In this document: positions 9,745 through 18,857 of the stretch, in pieces
Layout of the letters: each line of letters opens with the position of its first letter
Numbering within the stretch: the stretch's first letter is position 1
DNA from: Kitasatospora sp. SolWspMP-SS2h
GTDB taxonomy: Bacteria; Actinomycetota; Actinomycetes; Streptomycetales; Streptomycetaceae
NCBI RefSeq assembly: GCF_003259315.1
Contig: NZ_QLLT01000019.1
Location: 62,001-126,000, forward strand
Direction: 5' to 3'
DNA: 64,000 nucleotides
The notes under the pieces: generated by a model
What the model saw: the letters and a program-made list of their open reading frames with translations, nothing else
Database searches by the model: none
Told to the model about the DNA's origin: nothing
Position numbers and translations under genes: made by a program

Positions 9745-10739
9745 GGGTGGGGGTCCTTCCGGTCGGTGTCGGTCGTGTCGTGTTCCGTCGTGCCCGGCGG
9801 TGCCAGCGGGGGCTCCGCCAGCACCAGGGTGCTCGCCCCGGGCCCGGCGGCGGTCAGTTCGGCGCGCACGCCCAGCGGCACCGTCAGCTGGACGCGGCCG
9901 TGCCCGGTCGGCAGCCCCGCCGCCACCGGCACGCCCAGCCCGCCCAGCCGGTCGTGCAGCACCTCGGCCACCGCGGCGGGCGGACCGCAGTCGGTGAAGT
10001 CGCCCAGCACGATGCCGGCGGCCGCCCCGAGCGCACCGGCCCGGCGCAGCTGGGTGAGGATCCGGTCCAGCCGGTACGGTTCCTCGCCGACCTCCTCCAG
10101 CAGCAGCAGGCAGCCGTCCGGAACCACCGGACCGGGCCCGCCCAGCGAGGACGCCAGCAGGCTCGCGTTCCCGCCGGCCAGCACGCCCTGGGCTCGACCG
10201 GCCACCAACGCGCCCTCGCACAAAGGAAGTTCGCGCACCGAACCGGGGGCGAACAGCACCCGGCGCAGGTGCGCCAGGGACTGCGGCTCGGCGAACGCCG
10301 CGGTGGCGACCATCGGTCCGTGCAGGGTGGCCACGCCCAGCCGGGCGGCGAACAGCCGGTGCAGCTCGGTGGCGTCGCTGAACCCGACCAGCGGCTTCGG
10401 CACGGCCCGGGCCAGCGCCGCCCAGTCCAGCAGGTCCGCCGTCCGCTGGCAGCCGTAGCCGCCACGGGCGCACAGCACCGCCGCGATCCCCGGATCGGTC
10501 CAGGCCGCCTGCAGGTCGGACGCCCGGTCCACGTCCCGTCCCGCGAGGTGCCCCAGGTGAGCGGCGGACACGTGCGGCATCACCGACACCCGCAGACCCC
10601 AGGACTCCAGCACCTCGACGCCGTGCGCCAGCCGCGCCGGCTCCACCGGCCCGGCGGGCGCGACGACCGCCACCGTGTCGCCCTGGCGCAGGGCCGGAGG
10701 CCGCAGCAGCGGCACGGACCCGGTGCGGGGGGCGGTCAC
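9732..10739 (-). CDS. LD-carboxypeptidase (S66, LdcA/MccF-like)
   Basis: Predicted 335-residue cytosolic serine peptidase of family S66. These enzymes cut the L-to-D bond in murein tetrapeptides (removing D-Ala), or amide bonds in microcin-like compounds for the MccF branch. The nucleophile elbow GFSDATE places Ser at about residue 121, after the ARGGYG motif. The partner Glu is in LLLEEVGEEPYRLDRI (about 210) and the His in GLPTGHG (about 283), completing the Ser-His-Glu triad. The GTG at 10739 overlaps the stop of a 48-codon ORF (GTGA). In this operon, with an M55 D-aminopeptidase next door, the murein tetrapeptide role is favoured. Confidence 0.9.
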   Translation of the reverse strand: MTAPRTGSVPLLRPPALRQGDTVAVVAPAGPVEPARLAHGVEVLESWGLRVSVMPHVSAAHLGHLAGRDVDRASDLQAAWTDPGIAAVLCARGGYGCQRTADLLDWAALARAVPKPLVGFSDATELHRLFAARLGVATLHGPMVATAAFAEPQSLAHLRRVLFAPGSVRELPLCEGALVAGRAQGVLAGGNASLLASSLGGPGPVVPDGCLLLLEEVGEEPYRLDRILTQLRRAGALGAAAGIVLGDFTDCGPPAAVAEVLHDRLGGLGVPVAAGLPTGHGRVQLTVPLGVRAELTAAGPGASTLVLAEPPLAPPGTTEHDTTDTDRKDPHPCAS

Positions 10740-10882
10740 CGGCCGCCCTCCGGGGCGGGGCGGTGAACGGAGGGCGGCGGCCCGACGGGTGCGGCGGGCG
10801 CGGTCGGGCGGCCCGGCCGCAGGGCCGGGGTACGGGGGACGGGGGTACGGGGGACGGGGGTGCGGGTGCGGGGGGCGGTCAC
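10736..10882 (-). CDS. 48-codon Pro/Arg-rich ORF filling the junction between two peptidase genes
   Basis: A GTG at 10882 overlaps the S9 peptidase stop (GTGA), and its TGA at 10736-10738 overlaps the LD-carboxypeptidase start (GTGA), so it fills the gap exactly. The product begins VTAPRTRTPVPRTP, and the LD-carboxypeptidase itself begins VTAPRT. The DNA around both starts is nearly the same (gtgcggggggcggtcaccgg at both), so this looks like a tandem duplication of the original translation-initiation region. It may only serve to pass ribosomes between flanking genes. No domain is recognisable. Confidence 0.4.
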   Translation of the reverse strand: MTAPRTRTPVPRTPVPRTPALRPGRPTAPAAPVGPPPSVHRPAPEGGR

Positions 10883-12939
10883 CGGTGGTCCTCCAGGGCG
10901 GGGGCCTCGGCGGGGGACGGCTGCGACCGGGGCGGCCCGGCCGACTGCTCCGTGAGTCCGAAGACCTCTTGGTAGAAGGCGAGTTCGGCGCGCAGGGCGG
11001 CGACGATCGTGCTGCTCCTCCGCCAGCCGTGCTGCTCGCCCGGGAACTCCAGCAGGGTGCACGGCAGCCCGGCGGCCTCCATCGCCGCGGCGAAGGCCCG
11101 GGACTGCTCCGGCCCCACGACCACGTCCTCCAGGCCGTGCATCAGCAGGGCCGGTCCGCTCGCCCGGTGGGCGTGCCGCACCGGCGAGCGCTCCTCGTAG
11201 CGGGCGGCGGCCTCCGGGAGCGGGCCGATCAGCCCGTCCAGGTAGCGGGACTCGAAGTCGTGGGTGTCCGCGGCCCAGGCCAGCGGGTCGGTGATGCCGT
11301 AGTGCGAGACGGCGCCCGCGTACAGGCCCGCCGAGGTGAGCGAGGCCAGGGCCGTCCAGCCGCCCGCGCTGCCGCCGCGCACCGCCAGGCGGCGTTCGTC
11401 GGCCAGGCCGCGGGCGACCAGGCCGCGGGCCACCGTCGCGCAGTCCGCGACGTCCACGACGCCCCACGTGCCGCGCAGCCGCTCGCGGTAGGCGCGGCCG
11501 TAGCCGGTGGAGCCGCCGTAGTCGACGTCGGCCACGCCGATGCCGCGGCTGGTGAAGTAGGCGATCTCCAGGTCCAGGGCCATCGGAGAGCTGCCGGTCG
11601 GGCCGCCGTGGACGAACACCACCCACGGCGGCGACTCGCCCGGGGCGAGCGCGTGGTCGGCGTTGCGCGGCGGGTACAGCACGGCGTGCACCGGCTGTCC
11701 GGCGGTGTCGTGGAACACCTCGGTGCGGGGGCGCGGCAGCCAGTCGGCCGACTGCGGCGCGAGGGCGTCGCCGGTCAGCGCCTCGTGCAGCGGTTCTCCG
11801 GTGCCGGCCGCGGCCAGGTCGGCCAGCACCACGCGGTGGTGGGCGTCCGGCGAACCGGCCACGCACACCGCGCGCCCGTCGGCCGCGTGCACCGTCGCCG
11901 CGAAGTCGCTGTAGGGCAGCGGCAGGTCGCGCACGCTGCCGTCCGCCGGGTCTACCACGCCCAGGCGGCGGTCGCTGCCGGTGCCGTGCACGGCCACCGC
12001 CCGGCCGTCCGGCAGCGGCGCGAACCAGGTGGCGCCCGGCCGCCACAGCGCCCCGCCGAACTCCTCCGCGCGGGGCGCGACGGCCCGGTCCGGGCCGCCG
12101 TCCAGCGGCACCAGCCGCAGGTTCCACCAGCCGTCCGGATCGGCCACCGCCCACAGGGTGTCCGCGTCCCGCCACTCCGCCTGGACCACCGAGCAGTCCG
12201 CGCCGCCCGCCACCACCCGGGGCGCGCCCGGGCCATCCAGCGCGGCGACGCACAGCTCGGTGCCGTCCCACGGCATGGCGGGGTGGTTCCAGCCGATCCA
12301 CGACAGGTGCCGCCCGTCCGGGGACAGCCGCGGGCAGGCCAGGAAGTCGTAGCCGTCGGCCAGCACCCGCACCCGGGCCGGGTCGCCGACGGCCGAGCCG
12401 TCCAGCGGCACCGCCACCAGCGCGCGCCGCACCTCGCGCGGATGCGCCCCGACGCTCTCGCGCACGCACCACACCTCGGCCCGGCCGGGCGGCGCGTACA
12501 GGTCGCCGTAGCGCACCGGGGGGCCGCCCGCCGCGTCCGGGGCGGCGCCGGTCAACGGCCGCGGCCGGGCCCCGGGGACGGCCAGCAGCAGGCGCTGGTC
12601 GTGCCAGTCGACGAAGACCAGGGCGGGCCGGGACCCGGTCGGGCCGTCCGCGGGCAGGGACACCGGCCGCCAGGCCCGGCCGCCGTACTCGTGCAGCCGG
12701 CTGCGGGCGTTGAACCCCTCCGGCAGCAGGTCCTGCACCGTGCCGTCCGGCGCGCGCCGCACCACGCAGCGGCGGCCGCCCTCCAGCGGGCGGGGCTCGT
12801 CCCACCAGACGGCAGGGCCGGCGGCCTCGGGAACGAGTTCCGCCCAGCCGGGGACGCCGTCCTCGCGGGCCACGTCCTCGGCGTCGATCGGGGAGGGCCA
12901 GGCACCCGGGGCGGGCCGGCCGGGAACTGCTGAAGTCAT
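10879..12939 (-). CDS. S9 family serine peptidase (prolyl oligopeptidase/dipeptidyl aminopeptidase fold)
   Basis: Predicted 686-residue peptidase with an N-terminal beta-propeller and a C-terminal alpha/beta-hydrolase domain. The nucleophile motif is RGGSAGGWTA (about 520), preceded by a VFVHGGPTGSS oxyanion loop. The catalytic Asp is in MHGLEDVVV (about 600) and the His in FPGEQHGW (about 636). No signal peptide is seen, so it should be cytosolic. Family members trim short peptides, often next to proline, but some take other substrates such as acyl-peptides. It follows the RpiR regulator by 73 bases and is translationally coupled to the downstream ORF, so it belongs to the peptidase operon. 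Confidence 0.9.
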   Translation of the reverse strand: MTSAVPGRPAPGAWPSPIDAEDVAREDGVPGWAELVPEAAGPAVWWDEPRPLEGGRRCVVRRAPDGTVQDLLPEGFNARSRLHEYGGRAWRPVSLPADGPTGSRPALVFVDWHDQRLLLAVPGARPRPLTGAAPDAAGGPPVRYGDLYAPPGRAEVWCVRESVGAHPREVRRALVAVPLDGSAVGDPARVRVLADGYDFLACPRLSPDGRHLSWIGWNHPAMPWDGTELCVAALDGPGAPRVVAGGADCSVVQAEWRDADTLWAVADPDGWWNLRLVPLDGGPDRAVAPRAEEFGGALWRPGATWFAPLPDGRAVAVHGTGSDRRLGVVDPADGSVRDLPLPYSDFAATVHAADGRAVCVAGSPDAHHRVVLADLAAAGTGEPLHEALTGDALAPQSADWLPRPRTEVFHDTAGQPVHAVLYPPRNADHALAPGESPPWVVFVHGGPTGSSPMALDLEIAYFTSRGIGVADVDYGGSTGYGRAYRERLRGTWGVVDVADCATVARGLVARGLADERRLAVRGGSAGGWTALASLTSAGLYAGAVSHYGITDPLAWAADTHDFESRYLDGLIGPLPEAAARYEERSPVRHAHRASGPALLMHGLEDVVVGPEQSRAFAAAMEAAGLPCTLLEFPGEQHGWRRSSTIVAALRAELAFYQEVFGLTEQSAGPPRSQPSPAEAPALEDHR

Positions 12940-13012
12940 GGGTCACCAATGCTCGTCGGGGAGCTGCTCGTTCGCGGGATGGTCGAGGGTGCGGGCAGGG
13001 GAGCGGGGCGGG

Positions 13013-13894
13013 TCAGTCGTCGGGGAGGCGGCCCAGCAGCCGGTCGGCTTCCTCCCGGCGCTCCAGCCGGCGCAACGCCCCCTTGGAACGGGCGGCCGCC
13101 GCCGTCACCAGGGCGTGCCCGAGGGCCACCAGCGCGGTCGGCGAGTCGGCGAACGACGGGCCGCCCGTCGCCGCGGTCAGCGTCCGGTCGGCGAGCGGGG
13201 CGACCGGCGAGCCGTGGCCGTCCACGACGGCCACCAGCGGCACGCCGCGGCCGCGCAGCGCCTGCGCGGCCCGCAGCGTCCAGCGGTCGTAGCGGCGCAC
13301 CGAGTAGACGACCGCCACGTCCCGGGGGCCCGCGTCGGTCAGCGCCTCCACCGCGCGGTCGGTGCCGCCGTCCAGCAGGACGACCCGGCCGAGCACGCTC
13401 CCCAGGTCGGCCGCCAGCAGGTGGGCCAGGCCCCGGCTGCGGCCCGTGCCCAGGACGAAGCGCTGCCGGGCCGCCAGCAGGGAGCGCGCGGCGGCGTCCA
13501 GCGTGCCGTCGTCGGCGGCCCCGTCCAGGGTGGCGGCGACGTTCGCCGCTTCCCGCTCGGCCATCCGCCGTGTCAGGCCCGGGAGTTGGGCCGGACGCAG
13601 CCGGGCCCGGAACCGCTCCTGCGGGGCGGTCAGCTCCCCGTCCAGCCGTTCGGTGACCCGGGCCTGCAGCTCGCCCAGGTCGCGGAACCCCGCCGCCCGC
13701 ACCAGCCGGTGCAGGTCGCCGCACCCGGCGCCGGCCTCGGCCAGCAGCGCGGTCGGCGGGCGCAGCGCCGAGTCGGGCCAGTCGGCGAGCATGACCCGGG
13801 CCAACCGCTCCTCGGTCCCGCCGAGTTGGTCCGCGGCGTCGGCCAGCGTCGCGGCCGGTTCGGACCAGGCGGAGGCGTAGCCGGCGGCCGTCAT
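13013..13894 (-). CDS. RpiR family regulator (HTH plus SIS domain)
   Basis: Predicted 293-residue phosphosugar-sensing regulator. The N-terminal half has the RpiR helix-turn-helix layout (region around LLAEAGAGCGDLHRLVRAAGF to LGELQARV), though it is less canonical than the second RpiR gene near 22 kb. The C-terminal half is a SIS domain: RFVLGTGRSRGLAHLL, a VAVVYSVRRYDRWTL strand, and VPLVAVVDGHGSPVAPLADRTL. It heads the minus-strand peptidase operon and is divergent from the XRE-cupin gene. The ligand could be a phosphorylated amino sugar such as MurNAc-6-P or GlcNAc-6-P, as for MurR (inference). Confidence 0.85.
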   Translation of the reverse strand: MTAAGYASAWSEPAATLADAADQLGGTEERLARVMLADWPDSALRPPTALLAEAGAGCGDLHRLVRAAGFRDLGELQARVTERLDGELTAPQERFRARLRPAQLPGLTRRMAEREAANVAATLDGAADDGTLDAAARSLLAARQRFVLGTGRSRGLAHLLAADLGSVLGRVVLLDGGTDRAVEALTDAGPRDVAVVYSVRRYDRWTLRAAQALRGRGVPLVAVVDGHGSPVAPLADRTLTAATGGPSFADSPTALVALGHALVTAAAARSKGALRRLERREEADRLLGRLPDD

Positions 13895-14043
13895 CGGCAG
13901 GTCCCGGCGGGCGGGGCCGGGCGGCGGGTGCGGTTCACGGAGTACTCCCTGCTGGCGTGGCGGAGCGGGACCGGTAGCGTGCGGGGCACCCGGCCGCGGT
14001 GGACGGCGGACGTCCGAACGGGCGGGACGGGACGGGGGAGACG
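13895..14043. promoter_or_regulatory. Divergent promoter region with GGAGTACTCC palindrome
   Basis: This region separates the RpiR gene (minus) and the XRE-cupin gene (plus). It contains the perfect palindrome GGAGTACTCC at 13939-13948, a candidate operator for either regulator. No clear -35/-10 pair is assigned. Confidence 0.35.
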
Positions 14044-14700
14044 GTGGGACCGGGACGCCACGCTGCGGACGACGGAGCGGGGGCCGCCGACGCCCGCGGG
14101 GACGGCGCGGCGGCCCGTCTCGGCGAGCGGCTGCACGCGGCCCGGGCCCGTCTCCAGCTCACCCTGGACGGGGTGGCGCAGCGCAGCGGCCTGTCGCGCA
14201 GCTTCCTCAGCCGCCTGGAGGCCGGTGACGCCAACCCCACGCTGCGCACCCTGGAGCGGATCGCCGAGGCGGTGCAGACGCCGCTGTCGGTGCTGCTGGG
14301 CGGGGCCCCCGCGGCGGCCCGGCAGCTCGGGCCGCCGTCCCCGTCGTCCGAGGTGGTGCACCGGCCGCGCCGCGAGCCCCGGGCGTGGCCGCCCGGGGAG
14401 GGGCGGACCTTCCCGCTGACCCCGGTCGGGGCGCGCCGCTTCGAGGCGGTGCTGGCCGAGGGCACCCCGGCCCACCACGCCTTCACCACCTCCCACCCGG
14501 GGGAGGAGCTGTGCGTGGTGCTCACCGGGCGCGTCGCCGCCGAGGTCGGCGGCGAACGCTTCGAGCTGGAGGCCGGCGAGGCGCTGCACTACGACGCCGC
14601 CGTCGCGCACCGCCTGACCGCGCTGGACCCGCGGGGCCGCTACCTGCTGGTCGTGGCGGGGCCGGGGACCGCCGCGGCGGCGGAACCGCGTCGGCCCTGA
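14044..14700 (+). CDS. XRE family regulator with C-terminal cupin
   Basis: Predicted 218-residue regulator. The Cro/C1-type HTH is clear (RLGERLHAARARLQLTLDGV, then RSGLSRSFLSRLEAGDANPTLRTLERIAEA, about 25-80). The C-terminal domain is a small cupin: HPGEELCVVLTGRVAAEVGGE, then LEAGEALHYDAAVAHRLTAL. The GTG at 14044 is chosen because GGGGGAGA lies directly before it; an in-frame GTG at 13999 has a weaker context. Such proteins bind small metabolites in the cupin and often control adjacent catabolic or transport genes. It faces the importer operon tail-to-tail, so its target is not obvious. Confidence 0.85.
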   Translation: MGPGRHAADDGAGAADARGDGAAARLGERLHAARARLQLTLDGVAQRSGLSRSFLSRLEAGDANPTLRTLERIAEAVQTPLSVLLGGAPAAARQLGPPSPSSEVVHRPRREPRAWPPGEGRTFPLTPVGARRFEAVLAEGTPAHHAFTTSHPGEELCVVLTGRVAAEVGGERFELEAGEALHYDAAVAHRLTALDPRGRYLLVVAGPGTAAAAEPRRP

Positions 14701-14815
14701 GACGCGGCCCGGTCCGACGGCCGGACGACGCCCCCGGCCCGCCCGGACCGGCCTGCCGCACTGCACGGGGAGCTCCACGTCCGCCACGGTACGAGCCGCG
14801 CCGCCGCCCGGGCGA

Positions 14816-14830
14816 TCGACGAATCGTCGA
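14816..14830. promoter_or_regulatory. 15-bp palindrome TCGACGAATCGTCGA
   Basis: A perfect palindrome, TCGACGA-A-TCGTCGA, lies in the 176-bp space between the convergent XRE-cupin and importer ATPase genes. It could be an operator displaced from a promoter, or a short hairpin acting as a terminator. No promoter is expected here for an annotated gene. Confidence 0.3.
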
Positions 14831-14876
14831 GCCCCGGGCCGGGGCCCGCGACATCCGGTCCAGGGCCGACGGGGCG

Positions 14877-15890
14877 TCAGCGCACCGCCGCGGCCTCGGT
14901 GGCCACCACCCGGCGCGCCCGCGGGTGCAGGCAGGCGTGCCGGTGCGCGTCGTCGGCCGGGAGCGGGGTGAGCACGGGCCGCCCGTCGGCGCACTCGGCG
15001 CTCACGAAGGGGCAGCGCGGGGCGAACAGGCACCCCGGGGTGGCCACCCGCTCGTCCAGGGCGGCGAGCGGCACCAGCCGGTCGGGCCCCGGCTCCTCCA
15101 AGCCGCGCAGCACCGGGATCGCCGACAGCAGGCACTGGGTGTAGGGGTGCACGGGCCGCTGGACGACGGAGTCGGTGGGGCCGCGTTCGATGACCTGGCC
15201 GCGGTAGATGACGTGCAGTTCGCCGCCCTCGCCGAGGTAGCGGGCGGTGGCCACGTCGTGGGTGATGAACAGTAGCGAGAGGCCGAGCCGTTCGCGCAGG
15301 TCCCGCAGCAGCGACAGGACGCCCAGCCGCATCGACACGTCGATCATCGACACCGACTCGTCCGCGACCAGCGCCTCCGGGTCGACGGTCAGCGCCCGGG
15401 CGATGACGACGCGCTGGCGCTGCCCGCCGGAGAGCTGGTGCGGGTACTTGGCCAGCACGCCGGGACGCAGGCCGACCAGTTCCAGCAGTTCGGCGGCGCG
15501 CTCGCGCTGCTGCGCGCCGGTGGCGCCGGTCTCCCGGGCGCGCATCCGCAGCGGGTCGCCGAGGATCTGCCCGACGTCCCGGGTCGGGTTGAGCGCCGAG
15601 TACGGGTCCTGGTGGATCAGCTGGATCCGCCGGAAGTACGGGGCGCGCCGACGCGCCGGCAGCTTCGACAGGTCCGTTCCGTCGACGAGCAGTGCACCGT
15701 CGTCGAAGGTCTCCAGCCCGGTGAGGATCTTGCCCAGGGTGGTCTTGCCGCAGCCGGACTCGCCGATGAAGGAGACCGCGCCCCCCCTGGGCAGGGCGAA
15801 GTCGACGCCGCGCAGGGCGTGGACCGTGCGGGTGCCGGTGAAGGCGCCGCGGCCGGTGTAGGTGCGGGTGATGTTCCTGGCCTCGATCAC
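14877..15890 (-). CDS. Opp/Dpp-type ABC transporter ATP-binding protein (F-type subunit)
   Basis: Predicted 337-residue ATPase. Walker A is GESGCGKTT, the signature is [15 protein letters not shown], and the Walker B region reads ADESVSMIDVSMR, with Ser replacing the usual Pro of DEP. The C-terminal Opp extension is present: HPYTQCLLSAIPV, then CLFAPRCPF. A VSMIDVS-type Walker B segment is, from memory, more typical of Opp-family systems that import oligosaccharides than of strict peptide importers. The GTG at 15890 follows AGGAGG and overlaps the preceding ATPase stop. It is the last gene of the five-gene importer operon (20.7 to 14.9 kb). Confidence 0.9.
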   Translation of the reverse strand: MIEARNITRTYTGRGAFTGTRTVHALRGVDFALPRGGAVSFIGESGCGKTTLGKILTGLETFDDGALLVDGTDLSKLPARRRAPYFRRIQLIHQDPYSALNPTRDVGQILGDPLRMRARETGATGAQQRERAAELLELVGLRPGVLAKYPHQLSGGQRQRVVIARALTVDPEALVADESVSMIDVSMRLGVLSLLRDLRERLGLSLLFITHDVATARYLGEGGELHVIYRGQVIERGPTDSVVQRPVHPYTQCLLSAIPVLRGLEEPGPDRLVPLAALDERVATPGCLFAPRCPFVSAECADGRPVLTPLPADDAHRHACLHPRARRVVATEAAAVR

Positions 15891-16978
15891 GGTCGTCCTC
15901 CTGACGGGTCGTCCTGGGCCCCGGTCCGGGGCGCGGGCACGGCGGCGGCCACGGGGGCCCGGTCCACCGGTTCCGCGTGGCAGGCCCGGAACCGGTCGGG
16001 TGCCCACTCGTCCAGCGCGGGGTCGCTCTCCTCGCACACCGGCATCGCCAGCGGGCAGCGGTCCCGGAAGACGCAGCCCCGCCGGGCGAGGGTGGTGAGG
16101 TCCGGCGGCTGCCCGGGCAGCGCCCGGGCGAGGCCGGTGTCGCCGACGATGCGGGCGGTGGCGCCGATCAGGGCCCGGGTGTACGGGTGCGAGGGCCGCC
16201 GGAGCAGTTCCCCGGCGGGGCCGTGCTCCACGATCCGCCCGCCGTACATCACCGCGAGCCGGTCGGCGACCTCCGAGACCACGCCCATGTCGTGGGTGAC
16301 CACGAGGGTGGCCAGCCCGTTCTCGCGGTGCACGCTGCGCACGATGTCGAGCACCGCGGCCTGGGAGATCATGTCGAGCGCGGTGGTCGGCTCGTCCAGG
16401 ACCAGCACCTTGGCGTTGAGGACCAGGGCGAGCACGATGCCCACCCGCTGGCGCATGCCGCCGGACAGCTCGTGCTGGTAGGAGTCCAGCACCCGGTCGG
16501 CGTCCAGGCCCATCCGCTCGCACAGGTCCTTGGCCCGGCGCACCAGGCCGCGCAGGTCCTCGACCTCGTGGGAGCGGCCGAGGTCCAGCAGTTGCTTCCC
16601 GACCGTCTTCAGCGGGTTGAGCGAGTTCTGCGACGCCTGGAAGACGTAGCCGAGCGCGCCGCCCCGGGTGCGGCGCAGCCGTCGCCCGGACAGCCGGGTG
16701 ACGTCGCCGACGCCCGCCACCTCGACGCTCCCGGCGGTGATCCGGCCCGGGTCGGGGACGGCGTTGAGCAGGGAGAGCGCCAGGGTGGACTTGCCGGAGC
16801 CGGACTCACCCACCAGGCCGGTGATCTCACCGGCCCGCAGGTCCAGCGAGGCGTGCGAGACCGCGGGCAGGTCGCCGTGCTCGGTGCGGTAGACGACCGT
16901 CAGGTCGCGGATCGCGACCTCGGCCGGGCGGGCCCCGGCCGTCGCGGCCCCGTCGTGGTTCGGCGTCGGATCGGTCAT
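15887..16978 (-). CDS. Opp/Dpp-type ABC transporter ATP-binding protein (D-type subunit)
   Basis: Predicted 363-residue ATPase, partner of the following one. Walker A is GESGSGKST, the signature [15 protein letters not shown], Walker [12 protein letters not shown], and the H-loop THDMGV. The C-terminal Opp domain has HPYTRALIGA and a Cys-containing segment, CVFRDRCPLAMPVC. The ATG at 16978 overlaps the permease stop (ATGA), and its own stop overlaps the next start (GTGA). Confidence 0.92.
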   Translation of the reverse strand: MTDPTPNHDGAATAGARPAEVAIRDLTVVYRTEHGDLPAVSHASLDLRAGEITGLVGESGSGKSTLALSLLNAVPDPGRITAGSVEVAGVGDVTRLSGRRLRRTRGGALGYVFQASQNSLNPLKTVGKQLLDLGRSHEVEDLRGLVRRAKDLCERMGLDADRVLDSYQHELSGGMRQRVGIVLALVLNAKVLVLDEPTTALDMISQAAVLDIVRSVHRENGLATLVVTHDMGVVSEVADRLAVMYGGRIVEHGPAGELLRRPSHPYTRALIGATARIVGDTGLARALPGQPPDLTTLARRGCVFRDRCPLAMPVCEESDPALDEWAPDRFRACHAEPVDRAPVAAAVPAPRTGAQDDPSGGRP

Positions 16979-17862
16979 GACCGCTCCCGCAGTCTCGGGT
17001 TGAACAGTTCGTCGACGGCGTCCATGAACAGCACGATGCCGAGGGTGATGAGCAGGATGCAGGCCAGTGGGGCCAGCAGGTACGTCAGCGCCTCGGGGCT
17101 GCTCATCACGCCGCCGGAGAAGACCGCCTGGTTGAGCATCACGCCCCAGTTCTCGCTGGAGAACGGCACGACGCCGAGGAAGAACAGCGCGACCTCGGCC
17201 CCGATGAAGCCGATCACCGACAGCAGCAGGTTCATCGCGACGTACGGGGCGATGTTCGGCAGCAACTCGCGCAGCAGGATGTGCCGTTGCGGCAGGCCCA
17301 GGCCCCGGGCCGCCTCCAGGAAGCCGCGCTCGCGCAGGGACAGGGTCTGCGCGCGCACCGCGCGGGCGACACCGCCCCAGCCGGTGGCGCCCAGCACCAG
17401 GCCCATCTGGAACGCGCTGTCGAAGCTCCACAGCGTGGACAGCACGATCAGCAGCGGCAGGCCGGGCAGAGTGAGGACGAAGTCGGTCAGCCGCATCAGG
17501 CCGGAGTCCGCGAGGCCGCGCCGGAAGCCGGCGACCAGGCCGACCAGGGTGCCGACGGCGGCGGCGACCAGGGCCGCGACCGCCGCGGTGAGCAGCACGT
17601 AGCGGGCGCCGACCACCACCTCCTGGAGCACGTCGGAGCCGGCGAAGTCGGTGCCGAGCCAGTGCGCGGTGCTGGGCGGGGCGTAGACGGCCTCCGGGTC
17701 GACGGCGATCGTCCCGGGGTACAGCAGCGGTCCGAAGGCGGCCGTCAGGGCGAACAGCACGATGATGCCGAGGCCGACGATCCGGCCGGGGCGGCGGGTC
17801 AGCACCCGCAGGGCCCGGGTGCGGCGGGTGCGGGGGAGGGGCTGCGGGAGGGTCACGGTCAT
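16975..17862 (-). CDS. Opp/Dpp-type ABC permease (C-type)
   Basis: Predicted 295-residue inner-membrane permease with six likely helices. An N-terminal OppC-like segment is present (GRIVGLGIIVLFALTAAFGP, then HWLGTDFAGSDVL). The EAA loop with which the ATPase docks is FLEAARGLGLPQRHILLREL followed by LPN. The ATG at 17862 overlaps the stop of the upstream permease gene (ATGA). Confidence 0.92.
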   Translation of the reverse strand: MTVTLPQPLPRTRRTRALRVLTRRPGRIVGLGIIVLFALTAAFGPLLYPGTIAVDPEAVYAPPSTAHWLGTDFAGSDVLQEVVVGARYVLLTAAVAALVAAAVGTLVGLVAGFRRGLADSGLMRLTDFVLTLPGLPLLIVLSTLWSFDSAFQMGLVLGATGWGGVARAVRAQTLSLRERGFLEAARGLGLPQRHILLRELLPNIAPYVAMNLLLSVIGFIGAEVALFFLGVVPFSSENWGVMLNQAVFSGGVMSSPEALTYLLAPLACILLITLGIVLFMDAVDELFNPRLRERS

Positions 17863-18851
17863 CGCCTCACCCGGGGGTCGATCACCGAGTACAGCAGCTC
17901 GGCGAGGATGTTGGCGACCACGATGGTCACCGTGATCAGCAGGAAGGCGCCGCCCATCAGCGGGTAGTCCCGGTTGCCGATGCTCTTGAGCAGCAGGTTG
18001 CCCAGGCCCGGGTAGTCGAAGACGTCCTCGATCAGCACCGAGCCGGCGAACATGTGGCCGACCGACAGGGCGAGCGTGGTGAACAGCGGCAGCACGGCGT
18101 TGCGGCCGACGTAGCGCATCCGGGTGGCCGGGGCGATGCCGCGCAGCTCGGCGGCGAGGATGAAGTCGTCGCCGAGGACGGAGGCCACGCTGGACTTCAT
18201 GGTCAGCAGCCAGCCGCCGTAGCTGAGCAGCGCGTAGGTGGCCACCGGCAGGACGGCGTGGGTGGCGACCGAACCGAGGTACTCGGCGGTGAAGCCGGGG
18301 GCGATGGTCACGTCGCTGGTGTCGCCGTAGGGCAGCACGTTCCACAGGGTGTGGAACAGGAACGCCAGCAGCAGGGCCAGGACGAACGACGGCACGCCCG
18401 CCATCAGCGAGCCGGACAGCGACAGCAGGCCCCCGCTGCGGGAGTCGCGCCGCACGGCGGCGACCACCCCGGCGGCGCAGCCGACCAGGAAGCTGAGCAC
18501 CAGCCCGGACAGCACCGGCAGCACCGTCCAGGGCACGGCCGCGCGGATCACGTCCGCGACCGGGACGCCGCTGTAGGAGATCGACACCCCCAGGTTGCCG
18601 TGGAGCAACTGGCCCAGGTAGCCCAGGTACTGGTCCACCAGCGGCTCGTGCGAGGTGAACCCGTACACGACGGCGACCTTGGCCCGGGCCAGTTCGGGCG
18701 GCATGCCGCCCAGCACGTACGACTCGTAGGCCGCGTCGCCGGGGTTGCCGGGCAGGGCGTGGACGAGGAAGAAGGTGAAGGTGGCGACGGTGAACACCAT
18801 CGCCAGGCCGGCGGCCAGCTTCGCCGCGAGCCGGAGGAGGAAGCCCTTCAT
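17859..18851 (-). CDS. Opp/Dpp-type ABC permease (B-type)
   Basis: Predicted 330-residue permease with six helices. It starts with an N-terminal anchor (LAMVFTVATFTFFLVHALPG) and contains the DppB-type EAA region DDFILAAELRGIAPATRMRY, then RNAVLP, and ends with the usual DPRVRR. It lies seven bases downstream of the substrate-binding protein gene in the importer operon. Confidence 0.92.
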   Translation of the reverse strand: MKGFLLRLAAKLAAGLAMVFTVATFTFFLVHALPGNPGDAAYESYVLGGMPPELARAKVAVVYGFTSHEPLVDQYLGYLGQLLHGNLGVSISYSGVPVADVIRAAVPWTVLPVLSGLVLSFLVGCAAGVVAAVRRDSRSGGLLSLSGSLMAGVPSFVLALLLAFLFHTLWNVLPYGDTSDVTIAPGFTAEYLGSVATHAVLPVATYALLSYGGWLLTMKSSVASVLGDDFILAAELRGIAPATRMRYVGRNAVLPLFTTLALSVGHMFAGSVLIEDVFDYPGLGNLLLKSIGNRDYPLMGGAFLLITVTIVVANILAELLYSVIDPRVRR

Positions 18852-18857
18852 CCGCCG

